Positions 9,588-16,768 of a stretch of 35,761 nucleotides of DNA are shown here, piece after piece. Below the pieces are notes generated by a model. The model saw only the letters and a list, made by a program, of their open reading frames with translations. It was not told the origin of the DNA and made no database searches. Positions within the stretch are counted from its first letter, which is position 1, and every line of letters starts with the position of its first letter. The stretch covers positions 1 through 35,761 of the forward strand of contig JBBQSF010000012.1 of NCBI GenBank assembly GCA_038214085.1. Reading direction: 5' to 3'. The translations under genes and the position numbers were made by a program. Origin of the DNA: JBBQSF01 sp038214085. GTDB lineage: Bacteria > Bacteroidota > Bacteroidia > Bacteroidales > CG2-30-32-10.

Positions 9588-10148
9588 TTATTTCTGTGTA
9601 AGTGCTTCAAGTTCAGTTTCGAGAGCAGTACCTCTTAAATTGGTGGCAATTACAACTCCTTCTTTATTGATTAGGAAATTACTAGGTATTACATTTACGC
9701 CATACAAAGTGGCAGCAGATGAATTCCAGAATTTCAGGTCGCTTACATGATAAGGCCATACAAGACCATCTTTGACAATTGCATTTTTCCAGGAAGTTTT
9801 GTCTTTATCTAGCGAAACGCTGAAAATAGTAAATCCTTTTGCTTTTGCTTTTTGGTTTTTAAATTTTGTGTCCTTATATTTGTTGTAGGCTGCAACTACT
9901 GTTGGGTTTTCTTTTCGGCATGGGCCACACCACGATGCCCAGAAATCAATAAGTATAATTTTCCCTTTGATTGAACTCAAACTTATAATTGAATCGTCGG
10001 GGTTTTTTAGGCTGATCTCAGGTGCTGTGTCGCCAATAGCAATAGAATTGATTTTAGAAGGTTGACCTGAGAAATTTCCAGATACAGTGATTGCAATAAA
10101 TAAAATAAGTCCGAAAAGTACCGGTATAATAACAAATTGTTTTTTCAT
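9588..10148 (-). CDS. TlpA/ResA-like thioredoxin-fold protein, membrane anchored
   Basis: 186 residues. An N-terminal hydrophobic segment (about 5-22) is a signal anchor or uncleaved signal peptide. No lipobox Cys is seen. The thioredoxin-like domain starts with GDTAPEISLKNP and has the catalytic WCGPC at 73-77, preceded by ILIDFWASWCGPC, and a cis-Pro at P155 (VIPSNFLINKEG). This AhpC-TSA/Redoxin layout is typical of TlpA and ResA proteins, which reduce periplasmic disulfides, for example in cytochrome c maturation; the actual partner is unknown. The gene lies 157 bases upstream of grpE on the same strand and has its own promoter-like site. Confidence 0.92.
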   Translation of the reverse strand: MKKQFVIIPVLFGLILFIAITVSGNFSGQPSKINSIAIGDTAPEISLKNPDDSIISLSSIKGKIILIDFWASWCGPCRKENPTVVAAYNKYKDTKFKNQKAKAKGFTIFSVSLDKDKTSWKNAIVKDGLVWPYHVSDLKFWNSSAATLYGVNVIPSNFLINKEGVVIATNLRGTALETELEALTQK

Positions 10149-10172
10149 TTTTATAAGAATTAATTAGGAATG

Positions 10173-10180
10173 CAAAGGTA
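10173..10180 (-). promoter_or_regulatory. Likely -7 box of the tlpA-like gene
   Basis: The minus strand reads TACCTTTG, an exact TAnnTTTG match, with its G 24 bases upstream of the ATG at 10148. That predicts a short leader of about 20 bases. The -33 region is T-rich but has no TTTG at exactly 19 bases. Confidence 0.5.
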
Positions 10181-10230
10181 TCAAAAATTTTACCAAAAAA
10201 TATTGCTACCGAAATATTTCAGTTAGGATT

Positions 10231-10261
10231 TTTGAACTCACATCATTTCCTTTTATTTTTG
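10231..10261 (+). promoter_or_regulatory. Promoter-like site reading into the 10.3-10.5 kb structured region
   Basis: TTTG at 10231-10234, a 19-base spacer and TATTTTTG at 10254-10261, an exact match to the Bacteroidota promoter pattern on the plus strand. No plus-strand protein gene lies downstream; murA is on the other strand. A transcript starting near 10266 would contain the structured repeats of 10290-10524. The site may be a chance match in AT-rich DNA. Confidence 0.4.
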
Positions 10262-10289
10262 TATGGGATACTAAATTTGATTTAATTAA

Positions 10290-10524
10290 TGTCCGAAAAA
10301 AACATTTAAGCTAAAAGGATGTAAATTTAATATTTTCTTCATTTGCCTCGTTCCTGAAGGATGAATTGATTTTTAGCAATTTACATCCTTTAGGATTGAG
10401 GCAAAATGAATTGATAAAAATCAATTCATCAAAACAATTAAAACCAACTCTTTGTTTTTATAAAACGCATAGATACCTTATTTAAATTGACATTTCACGC
10501 TTTTGCATTTTTTTTTATCGGACA
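10290..10524. mobile_element. MITE-like or IS-remnant element (candidate)
   Basis: The intergenic stretch 10149-10569 has no gene. Within it, TGTCCGA at 10290-10296 is matched by TCGGACA at 10518-10524. Both arms continue inward into an A-run or its complement and then ATTT/ATG-like sequence, so they resemble terminal inverted repeats of a 235-bp non-autonomous element. A 12-bp direct repeat, ATTTGATTTAAT, occurs on each side (10275-10286 and 10531-10542). It is not directly adjacent to the arms, so it is not a clean target duplication. No transposase fragment is seen. The interior holds strong nested inverted repeats, listed separately. Confidence 0.4.
10314..10430. repeat. Three interleaved inverted-repeat pairs
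   Basis: Pair A: AAAGGATGTAAATT (10314-10327) with AATTTACATCCTTT (10378-10391), 14 bp perfect. Pair B: TTTGCCTCGTTCCT (10342-10355) with AGGATTGAGGCAAA (10392-10405), 12 of 14 matching. Pair C: GATGAATTGATTTTTA (10360-10375) with TAAAAATCAATTCATC (10415-10430), 16 bp perfect. The order along the DNA is A-B-C-A'-B'-C', so the pairs cross instead of nesting. The C' side can also form its own hairpin, ATGAATTGAT (10406-10415) with ATCAATTCAT (10420-10429). Confidence 0.8.
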
Positions 10525-10569
10525 ACAGTGATTTGATTTAATAAAATTAAATTTAAAAACGAAATTTAT

Positions 10570-11877
10570 TTATTGCACCCTCTTAATATCTGCGCCCAGC
10601 ATCCGTAAGCGTTCGTCAATATTCTGATAGCCGCGATCGATTTGTTCTATATTGTGGATCTTGCTTTTTCCTGTTGCTGACAATGCTGCAATCAGCAGGG
10701 AAACTCCGGCCCGTATATCCGGCGAAACCATCTCGATGCCACGCAATGGGAATTGCTTGTTGAGCCCGATAACTGTTGCACGGTGCGGATCGCAGAGAAT
10801 GATTTGAGCGCCCATGTCGATAAGTTTATCTACGAAAAACAAACGACTTTCAAACATTTTTTGGTGAATAAGTACGCTGCCTTTGGCTTGTGTCGCTACA
10901 ACTAGAATCACACTCAAAAGGTCGGGGGTAAAACCAGGCCATATAGCATCCGCAATGGTAAGAATAGAACCATCAATAAAAGTTTCTATTTCGTAATTGT
11001 CCTGTGCAGGAACTATTATGTCGTCGCCTTTGCGAATTACCTTTATTCCCAAACGCCTAAAAACATCTGGAATGAGGCCGAGTTCAAAATATGCAACATC
11101 CTTAATGGTAATTTCTGATTGTGTCATGGCTGCCAACCCAATAAAACTGCCAATTTCAATCATGTCGGGCAAAAGACGGTGCTCCGTTCCTGTAAGCGAA
11201 GGTACACCATGAATACTTAGCAAATTTGATCCTACACCTTTTATTTGTGCACCCATGCGGTTGAGCATTCTGCAAAGCTGTTGTACGTATGGCTCGCATG
11301 CGGCGTTGTATATAGTAGTGGTGCCTTCGGCTAAAACTGCGGCCATAATAATGTTGGCTGTTCCTGTTACTGAGGCTTCTTCAAGCAGCATATATTCGCC
11401 TTTGAGACCTTTGGTTTCTACTTTGTAGAAATTTTCGTCGGCATCAAAATTAAATTCTGCGCCAAGTTTTTGTAAGCCAATAAAGTGAGTATCGAGTCTT
11501 CGGCGACCTATCTTATCGCCACCGGGTTTTGGAATACTCGCTTTCCCGAATCGTGCAAGCAATGGTCCTATAATCATTATTGATCCCCGCAAACTTGATG
11601 CTTTTTTCTTAAAATCGGAAGTTTCGAGGAAATCAATATTGATGTTTTCTGCTTTAAAAGTATAGGTGTCGGAATTTATTTTTTCAACTTCTGAACCAAG
11701 ATCAGCAATTAATTCAATTAATTTATTTACGTCGCGTATATCTGGAATATTGCTTATAGTAATGGTTTCGGGAGTTAAAAGTGTTGCACAGATAATCTGT
11801 AATGCTTCGTTTTTAGCGCCCTGAGGTTTGATTTCGCCGGATAATTTTTTTCCGCCAGTAATTTCAAATGTTGCCAT
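10570..11877 (-). CDS. murA: UDP-N-acetylglucosamine 1-carboxyvinyltransferase (MurA), Asp-type active site
   Basis: 435 residues, normal length. It transfers enolpyruvate from PEP to UDP-GlcNAc, the first committed step of peptidoglycan synthesis, in the cytosol. Visible family features: GEIKPQGAKNEAL with K22/N23 at the UDP-sugar site, the catalytic loop PKPGGDKIGRRRLDTH (116-131), and SPDIRAGVSLLIAAL near the C-terminus. The loop has Asp at residue 121 (codon GAT, 11517-11515), where E. coli has Cys115. Cys is the residue that fosfomycin alkylates, and Asp versions in other bacteria are known to be active and fosfomycin resistant. The gene stands apart from DUF4290 by about 930 bases that hold a gene on the other strand. 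Confidence 0.97.
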   Translation of the reverse strand: MATFEITGGKKLSGEIKPQGAKNEALQIICATLLTPETITISNIPDIRDVNKLIELIADLGSEVEKINSDTYTFKAENINIDFLETSDFKKKASSLRGSIMIIGPLLARFGKASIPKPGGDKIGRRRLDTHFIGLQKLGAEFNFDADENFYKVETKGLKGEYMLLEEASVTGTANIIMAAVLAEGTTTIYNAACEPYVQQLCRMLNRMGAQIKGVGSNLLSIHGVPSLTGTEHRLLPDMIEIGSFIGLAAMTQSEITIKDVAYFELGLIPDVFRRLGIKVIRKGDDIIVPAQDNYEIETFIDGSILTIADAIWPGFTPDLLSVILVVATQAKGSVLIHQKMFESRLFFVDKLIDMGAQIILCDPHRATVIGLNKQFPLRGIEMVSPDIRAGVSLLIAALSATGKSKIHNIEQIDRGYQNIDERLRMLGADIKRVQ

Positions 11878-12282
11878 AGTTTTTTAGTTGTGCTGCTAAG
11901 ATAAAGGAAATATTTTAGATTTATCATTTTAGCCCAAATTCTCATTAGGAGTTTGCGAACTAATGATTTAATTGGGTTTATCCCGATTTAGTAAATGTTC
12001 CTAACATATTCTTCTTGTTTGGAATACATTTACTTTATCGATTTTGGAACAAAAATGTGTAGTGTATATTTATGAAATTCAATTAATTGCACTATTTTTC
12101 TCCTAACGTTACGCATTAGAGATTTTTTTATGCGGAATTTGGGTTTAGATTTTTTCATATTTCTATTGAACTCATCAAAATAATTTTTCTGTAATGGTTT
12201 CCCTATTTCTAAAATAACAGTATTTTTACTTTAAATATTGCGAATTAATGGATTGTGTTTTTTGAATTTTATATCTAATAAA
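11878..12282. other. 405-base intergenic region between murA and the DUF2141 gene
   Basis: AT-rich and non-coding as far as I can see. It separates two divergent genes and so should hold their promoters, but I found no complete TTTG-N19-TAnnTTTG match on either strand. The only small structure noted is TCATTAG (11942-11948) with CTAATGA (11960-11966), 7-bp arms around an 11-base spacer. No RNA gene was recognised. Confidence 0.6.
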
Positions 12283-12704
12283 ATGAAAATTTGGCTTACC
12301 ATAACAATTGTTATTTTGTTTGGGTGTATTTCATTCGGACAGAAATTCATTCTCACTGTGAATGTTACCGGAATAAAACCAGTATCAGGAAAGCTCGAAA
12401 TGGCACTTTACAATAAGTCTTCTGATTTTCCAAAAAATACTATGAGTTCCGAAAAACAATACAAAATATTTCTGCTGGATCATTAAAGTATGTTTTTACT
12501 GATTTACCTTCGGGTGATTATGCCGTTGCTGTTTTTCACGACGAAAATTCTGACGGAGAGTGCAATACAAATTTTCTGGGCATACCTACTGAAGGTTATG
12601 GCTTTTCAAAAAATGTTGTTCCATTATTTTCAGAACCAACATTTAATGAATGTTTTATCTCAGTTGTAAAAGATGCAAATATTTCAATAAAATTGATTTA
12701 TTGA
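12283..12704 (+). pseudogene. DUF2141 family secreted protein, frameshifted
   Basis: The ATG at 12283 starts a signal peptide (MKIWLTITIVILFGCISFGQ) and the DUF2141 opening FILTVNVTGIKPVSGKLEMALYN. This frame stops at 12486. The rest of the domain is intact in another frame up to the TGA at 12702-12704: FTDLPSGDYAVAVFHDEN, then FLGIPTEGYGFSKN, which are the family's most conserved parts. Restoring one A in the A-run at 12433-12438 or at 12452-12456 would join the frames into a normal protein of about 140 residues. So this is either a pseudogene with a 1-base deletion or a homopolymer sequencing error. The function of DUF2141 is unknown; it is predicted to be periplasmic or outer-membrane linked. 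A TTG at 12238 extends the frame but adds no family sequence. Confidence 0.85.
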
Positions 12705-12810
12705 AGGTCTGTAAAATCAAAAAAGATAGGCTTGTTAGCGCAATATAATGTTTTTTATCTGAAGAAAAATGTAATCTGCCAACTGAAAACCCCGAACTGT
12801 ATATAATGTC

Positions 12811-13509
12811 TTACTGTCCAGCGGGTTTGTTCTTATTCCGCATTGGATTATTTTTGCTGAAATTTTGCTTACTTCTGTGAGGGTTATTGCGATTTTGATT
12901 GTTGTTCTGACCTCCCGGAGTGTTTAGATTTTGTTGTGGTGGGCGACGTTTGGTAACTGCAAGTATATCGCGGGTGTTGTTGAGTCGTACATTTTCGCCT
13001 AATTTTAGTTGACCTTTTGATAATATATCAAGGTGTTCAACTATTACTTCATCATTTACCGAATCGCGGTTCCAGTTTAAATATGATTTTTTAAGATGGT
13101 TTGCAACAGCAGTAATTGCGGCTTCTTTTTTTGGTCCTTCTTCGAGGTCAATTACTTTTTTAATAATGGTTTCTATGTTTCTTCCGTAATGTTTAAATCT
13201 GATTGCAAACGAAGGATATGAAATTTTTTCAGGTTTTTGTTCTAATTTTATTTTGTCGGGCATGGGATAGGGTGAATCCACATCGAGTTTAAAATCAGAT
13301 AAAATGAAAAGGTGATCCCATAACTTGTTTTTAAAATCGTTGTGATCGCGCAAATGAGGAACCAATTGGGCCATAACATTTACAATTGCTTTTGCAATAA
13401 CAGTTCTTTTTTCTCTGTCTTCGATAGAAATAGCGTAGTTGATCATTTTTTTTACATGGCGTCCGTATTCTGTAATAGGGAGCAATTCACGGGAAGTGTT
13501 ATATTCCAT
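12811..13509 (-). CDS. DUF4290 family protein
   Basis: 232 residues. I recognise the DUF4290 family, found in Bacteroidota and usually encoded directly upstream of murA; its function is unknown. The N-terminal two thirds (MEYNTSRELLPITEYGRHV, then MPHLRDH-like AQLVPHLRDHNDFKNKLWDH, then YPSFAIRFKHYGRNIE) looks like an all-helical soluble domain. Residues from about 190 form a low-complexity tail rich in Asn, Gln, Lys and Arg, probably disordered and perhaps nucleic-acid binding (inference). No signal peptide. Here a DUF2141 gene on the opposite strand sits between it and murA. A promoter-like site near 13676 would give a leader of about 160 bases. Confidence 0.85.
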   Translation of the reverse strand: MEYNTSRELLPITEYGRHVKKMINYAISIEDREKRTVIAKAIVNVMAQLVPHLRDHNDFKNKLWDHLFILSDFKLDVDSPYPMPDKIKLEQKPEKISYPSFAIRFKHYGRNIETIIKKVIDLEEGPKKEAAITAVANHLKKSYLNWNRDSVNDEVIVEHLDILSKGQLKLGENVRLNNTRDILAVTKRRPPQQNLNTPGGQNNNQNRNNPHRSKQNFSKNNPMRNKNKPAGQ

Positions 13510-13610
13510 AAAAATTATTTTTGGTACAAAATTTTTAAGTGCGTATTAAACTATTTGCTGAGTAGGAATAACAATCATTTTATAAATCGTAAATGCTTAT
13601 TGCTAACCTT

Positions 13611-13626
13611 ACATCCATTTGGATGT
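13611..13626. repeat. 16-base palindrome ACATCCATTTGGATGT
   Basis: Arms ACATCCA (13611-13617) and TGGATGT (13620-13626) around TT. It lies in the gap between pcrA and the DUF4290 gene and in the predicted DUF4290 leader. It resembles the ACATCCTTTAGGAT core inside the 10.3-10.4 kb element, so the two may belong to one dispersed short repeat family. Confidence 0.5.
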
Positions 13627-13675
13627 TTCGAAATTTGCTCAGCGGAAATATTTTTGGGAATTAGTATTTGTGATG

Positions 13676-13705
13676 CAAAGATAAACAAAATTAAAATTCA
13701 GCAAG
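13676..13705 (-). promoter_or_regulatory. Possible promoter of the DUF4290 gene
   Basis: The minus strand reads TATCTTTG at 13683-13676, an exact -7 match, with CTTG (one mismatch to TTTG) 18 bases upstream at 13705-13702. An overlapping alternative -7 box TAATTTTG lies at 13693-13686. The site follows the end of pcrA and would give DUF4290 its own transcript with a leader of about 160 bases. Confidence 0.4.
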
Positions 13706-13738
13706 ATTTTATTTTACTGATCTTTTTTTGTAATAAAA

Positions 13739-16057
13739 TCAATTGATAATTTCCAATTTCGCAAATTTCAGCAGCAATTGTTTTTGACCAACATTTTCAA
13801 AAAACACCATGGCTTTTTTACTTTCGCCAACTCCTTCAATAGTTAACACTTTGCCGGTGCCAAAAGTATCGTGCTTTACCTGCATTCCTGTTTGAAGGGT
13901 TTCCGCGAGGTTTTCGGTGTAATTTCCCTGATTATGATTTGTGCTTTTATAAACAGCATAATTAACTGGAGTCAATTTTTTATTCAAAGTGTTATTTTGA
14001 ATGGGCTGGTTAATTGGTTTTATGTTCGTACGGCTCGGTTTTGTTGAATAATCATCAAATTCATTTTTAAACGAAGCAGTTTTTTGCTTAAGAATTTCTA
14101 AATATTTCGAATCAATTTCATCGATAAACCTGCTAGGTTCGCAGGGGTAGAGCGATCCCCAGCGGTAACGTGTATCCGAATATGAGAGGGTAACACGTTT
14201 CATTGCGCGGGTAATAGCTACATAAAACAAGCGTCGTTCTTCTTCCAGATCAATTCGCGAATGAAGGGATTGTATTGACGGGAACAAATTCTCTTCAACA
14301 CCTACAATAAAAACATAAGGGAATTCAAGTCCTTTTGCAGCATGAATGGTCATAAGCGAAACATAATCTTCAGGACCTTTATCAGGATTTTCTGCATCGG
14401 TAAGCAATGCAATATCTTTGATAAATTCCTCAAGCAAGTCAGCAGGTCCTTCGGGGTTTTCTGGCTCCCGATTGGCCGCTGTTTCCGAAAATTCACTAAT
14501 TGCATTCAGAAGTTCTTCTATGTTTTCTATGCGGCTGACACCTTCTGGTGTTGTATCTTAGGCAAGATCCTTGTAAATCCCTGATGATTTGGCAATGTGT
14601 TTTGCAGCTTCAAAGGCGCTTTTTGTTTTTGCAGCTACAGCAAAACTTTTTATCATGGTAACAAACGTGCTGATCTTTGTTCCTGCTGCTCCAAAACCGA
14701 AATTTTCAATATTTTCTGCAATTTCCCATATAGTAAGGTTTTGCTCGCTGGCCGTTACTGTTAATTTTTCGAGCGTGGTTTTCCCAATTCCGCGTGCGGG
14801 GTAATTAATGATCCTTAAAAAGGCTTCAGTATCCTTATGATTTATAGATAATCGGAAATATGTGAGAAGATCTTTGATTTCTTTTCGTTTATAAAATGAC
14901 AATCCGCCAAAAATCCGATAAGGAATATTTTTTTTTCGCAGTGCTTCCTCCATGGCTCTAGATTGTGCATTAATCCTGTATAAAATCGCAAAAGCTTTAT
15001 GCGCAAGCTGGTTTTGCATTTTAAGTTCAAAAATGGAATTGGCAACCATTAGTCCTTCTTCATTGTCCGTATTTGATTTGAACAAATGAATTTTATCACC
15101 TTCCTGGTTCTGTGTCCAGATATCCTTCTGAATCTGATCTTTATTGTTTGCAATAACACTGTTTGCAGCATTTACAATGTTTTGAGTGGAACGATAATTC
15201 TGTTCAAGCTTAAATATTTTAATATCTGGATAGTCGACTTTAAGATTCAAGATATTTTTAATATTAGCACCACGAAATGCATAAATACTTTGAGCATCGT
15301 CACCTACTACAGAAATATTCTCATTATTGGCAGCAAGTTTTTTTATGATCAAATATTGAGCAAAATTAGTGTCCTGATATTCGTCAACAAGAATATATTT
15401 AAAAAGTTGTTGATATTTGTATAGCACATCAGAAAATTGCGAAAGCAGAATATTCATTTTAAAAAGCAGGTCGTCAAAATCCATAGCCGAAGCTTTGTAA
15501 AGCCTTTGATCGTAAAGGGTGTACAATGTACCCATCATCACTTTGCCTGCCATTTTGTCCTGCTGTTGTATTTCCTGGTTACTATTGTATTCCATGCTGG
15601 AAATAAGCCGGGTTTTAGAACTTGAAATTCGAGAAAGTATCATATTTGCGGCGTAAGCCTTATCGTCAAGTTGTTGCTCCTTGATAATTTGTTTTATCAG
15701 GCTTTTGCAATCATCAGTATCATAAATCGTAAATGTTGATGGATATCCAAGTCGGTGCCCTTCAACTCTTAAAATTCTTGCAAAAATGGCATGAAAAGTT
15801 CCCATCCACACATTTTTCGCATCCTGCACTCCAACAAGCTGCACAATACGCTCCTTCATTTCGCGGGCTGCTTTGTTGGTAAATGTAAGAGCAAGAATGC
15901 TAAATGGATCAACCCCTTTAGAGAGAAGGTAGGCAACCTTGTATGTGAGTACTCTGGTTTTTCCCGAGCCTGCACCTGCAAGAATCATTACCGGACCATC
16001 AGCACATTCCACAGCTTCCCGCTGTGCTTCGTTCAATTCATTTAGAAAATCAATCAT
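13739..16057 (-). pseudogene. pcrA: ATP-dependent DNA helicase PcrA/UvrD, interrupted by an in-frame TAA
   Basis: A superfamily 1 helicase for DNA repair, 772 codons long if read through. The first half (16057-14558, 499 residues) has Walker A AGAGSGKT (27-34), Walker B DEYQDT (225-230), GDDAQSIYAFRGA (252-264) and QNYRS (286-290), and ends SGIYKDLA before TAA at 14560-14558. The same frame goes straight on with DTTPEGVSRIENIEELLNAI, the normal family continuation. It then reads motifs TIHAAKGLEFPYVF and EEERRLFYVAITRA and a C-terminal Tudor-like region (MQVKHDTFGTGKVL), to 13739. It is thus a single nonsense codon with no frameshift. The next internal ATG is at 14437. Without readthrough the first half lacks motifs V and VI and should be inactive. 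A sequencing error is possible. Confidence 0.92.
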
Positions 16058-16074
16058 TTTGTAAAATCAAGACA

Positions 16075-16082
16075 CAAAAGTA
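16075..16082 (-). promoter_or_regulatory. Possible -7 box of pcrA
   Basis: The minus strand reads TACTTTTG, matching TAnnTTTG, with its G 18 bases upstream of the pcrA ATG. This would give a short leader of about 13 bases. Only a T-rich -33 region is present. Confidence 0.45.
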
Positions 16083-16273
16083 ATGTTTTTACCTCCCCGA
16101 AAATTTTGAGTAACGTTTTTTTTTCAACAAGGAAGAAATTATTTCTGAAAAAATTGAACAAAAAAAAATGAGGGAAATTAAAAATAACTATAAGAAAAAC
16201 AATAATTTAGCGATTTCAGAAAGTCCGCATCATGGGGCAAGTAAAGAAATTTTTAAATTATTTTATCTAAGGT

Positions 16274-16304
16274 ATTGGTTTTATGAAATTAACTTGTACC
16301 TTTG
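16274..16304 (+). promoter_or_regulatory. Promoter of the str-S10-spc-alpha supercluster
   Basis: ATTG at 16274-16277 (one mismatch to TTTG), a 19-base spacer and TACCTTTG at 16297-16304. It is the best promoter match upstream of rpsL and would start transcription near 16308-16311, giving a leader of about 50 bases. No other convincing promoter was seen up to rplQ. Confidence 0.65.
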
Positions 16305-16309
16305 CACTC

Positions 16310-16331
16310 CCCAAAAATGTGGGATTTTTTT
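16310..16331 (+). promoter_or_regulatory. rpsL leader hairpin followed by a T-run
   Basis: CCCA at 16310-16313 pairs with TGGG at 16320-16323 around a six-base loop and is followed by A and a T-run. It sits right at the predicted 5' end of the ribosomal transcript. The four-pair stem is too weak for a standard terminator; it may be a pause site, a 5'-end stabiliser or an attenuator. Confidence 0.4.
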
Positions 16332-16360
16332 ATTAAAAAACAAAACGTAAATTACTGAAT

Positions 16361-16741
16361 ATGCCAACAATTCAACAATTAGTTCGCAAGGGACGCAACA
16401 AAAATATTGAAAAAAGCAAGTCACCTGCATTGGATTCTTGCCCGCAGAGACGCGGCGTGTGTGTTAGAGTTTATACCACTACACCAAAAAAGCCAAATTC
16501 TGCTATGCGTAAAGTTGCCAGAGTTCGATTAACCAATACCAAAGAAGTTAATGCATACATTCCTGGTGAAGGCCACAACCTTCAGGAACACTCAATCGTA
16601 ATGATTCGTGGTGGCAGGGTTAAAGATCTTCCAGGTGTAAGATATCACATTATCCGTGGTGCTCTTGATACATCAGGTGTTGATGGCCGTAATCAGAGAC
16701 GTTCAAAATACGGAACAAAACGTCCTAAAGCAAAGAAATAA
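16361..16741 (+). CDS. rpsL: 30S ribosomal protein S12 (uS12)
   Basis: 126 residues, normal length. It sits at the decoding centre of the 30S subunit. The signature VYTTTPKKPNSAMRKVARVRL carries wild-type Lys at 43, and RGGRVKDLPGVRYH carries K88 and D89. These are the sites where streptomycin-resistance changes (K43, K88) and the beta-methylthio modification (D89) are known in E. coli, so nothing here suggests resistance. First gene of the long ribosomal cluster, 27 bases before rpsG. Confidence 0.98.
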   Translation: MPTIQQLVRKGRNKNIEKSKSPALDSCPQRRGVCVRVYTTTPKKPNSAMRKVARVRLTNTKEVNAYIPGEGHNLQEHSIVMIRGGRVKDLPGVRYHIIRGALDTSGVDGRNQRRSKYGTKRPKAKK

Positions 16742-16768
16742 AAGTTTATTAGATATATCTTTAGAAAA

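Larger units (their letters stand above)
16058..16360. other. 303-base divergent intergenic region between pcrA and rpsL
   Basis: AT-rich spacer between divergent genes. It holds a -7 box for pcrA near 16075, the rpsL promoter at 16274-16304 and a small leader hairpin at 16310-16323. The middle part (about 16110-16270) is A-rich and shows no gene; a 60-codon open frame there overlaps the rpsL promoter and has no family likeness. Confidence 0.6.

Noticed and set aside
12238..12282. TTG-initiated extension of the DUF2141 frame
   Set aside because: The signal peptide starts at the ATG at 12283; the extra codons before it show no signal-peptide or family features.
13739..16057. Reading pcrA as frameshifted, or as evidence that TAA is recoded
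   Set aside because: Both halves are in the same frame with a single TAA between, so there is no frameshift. TAA ends most genes in this window, so the code is standard.
16168..16350. A 60-codon plus-strand open frame upstream of rpsL
   Set aside because: The rpsL promoter and leader hairpin lie inside it, and the translation shows no recognisable family.
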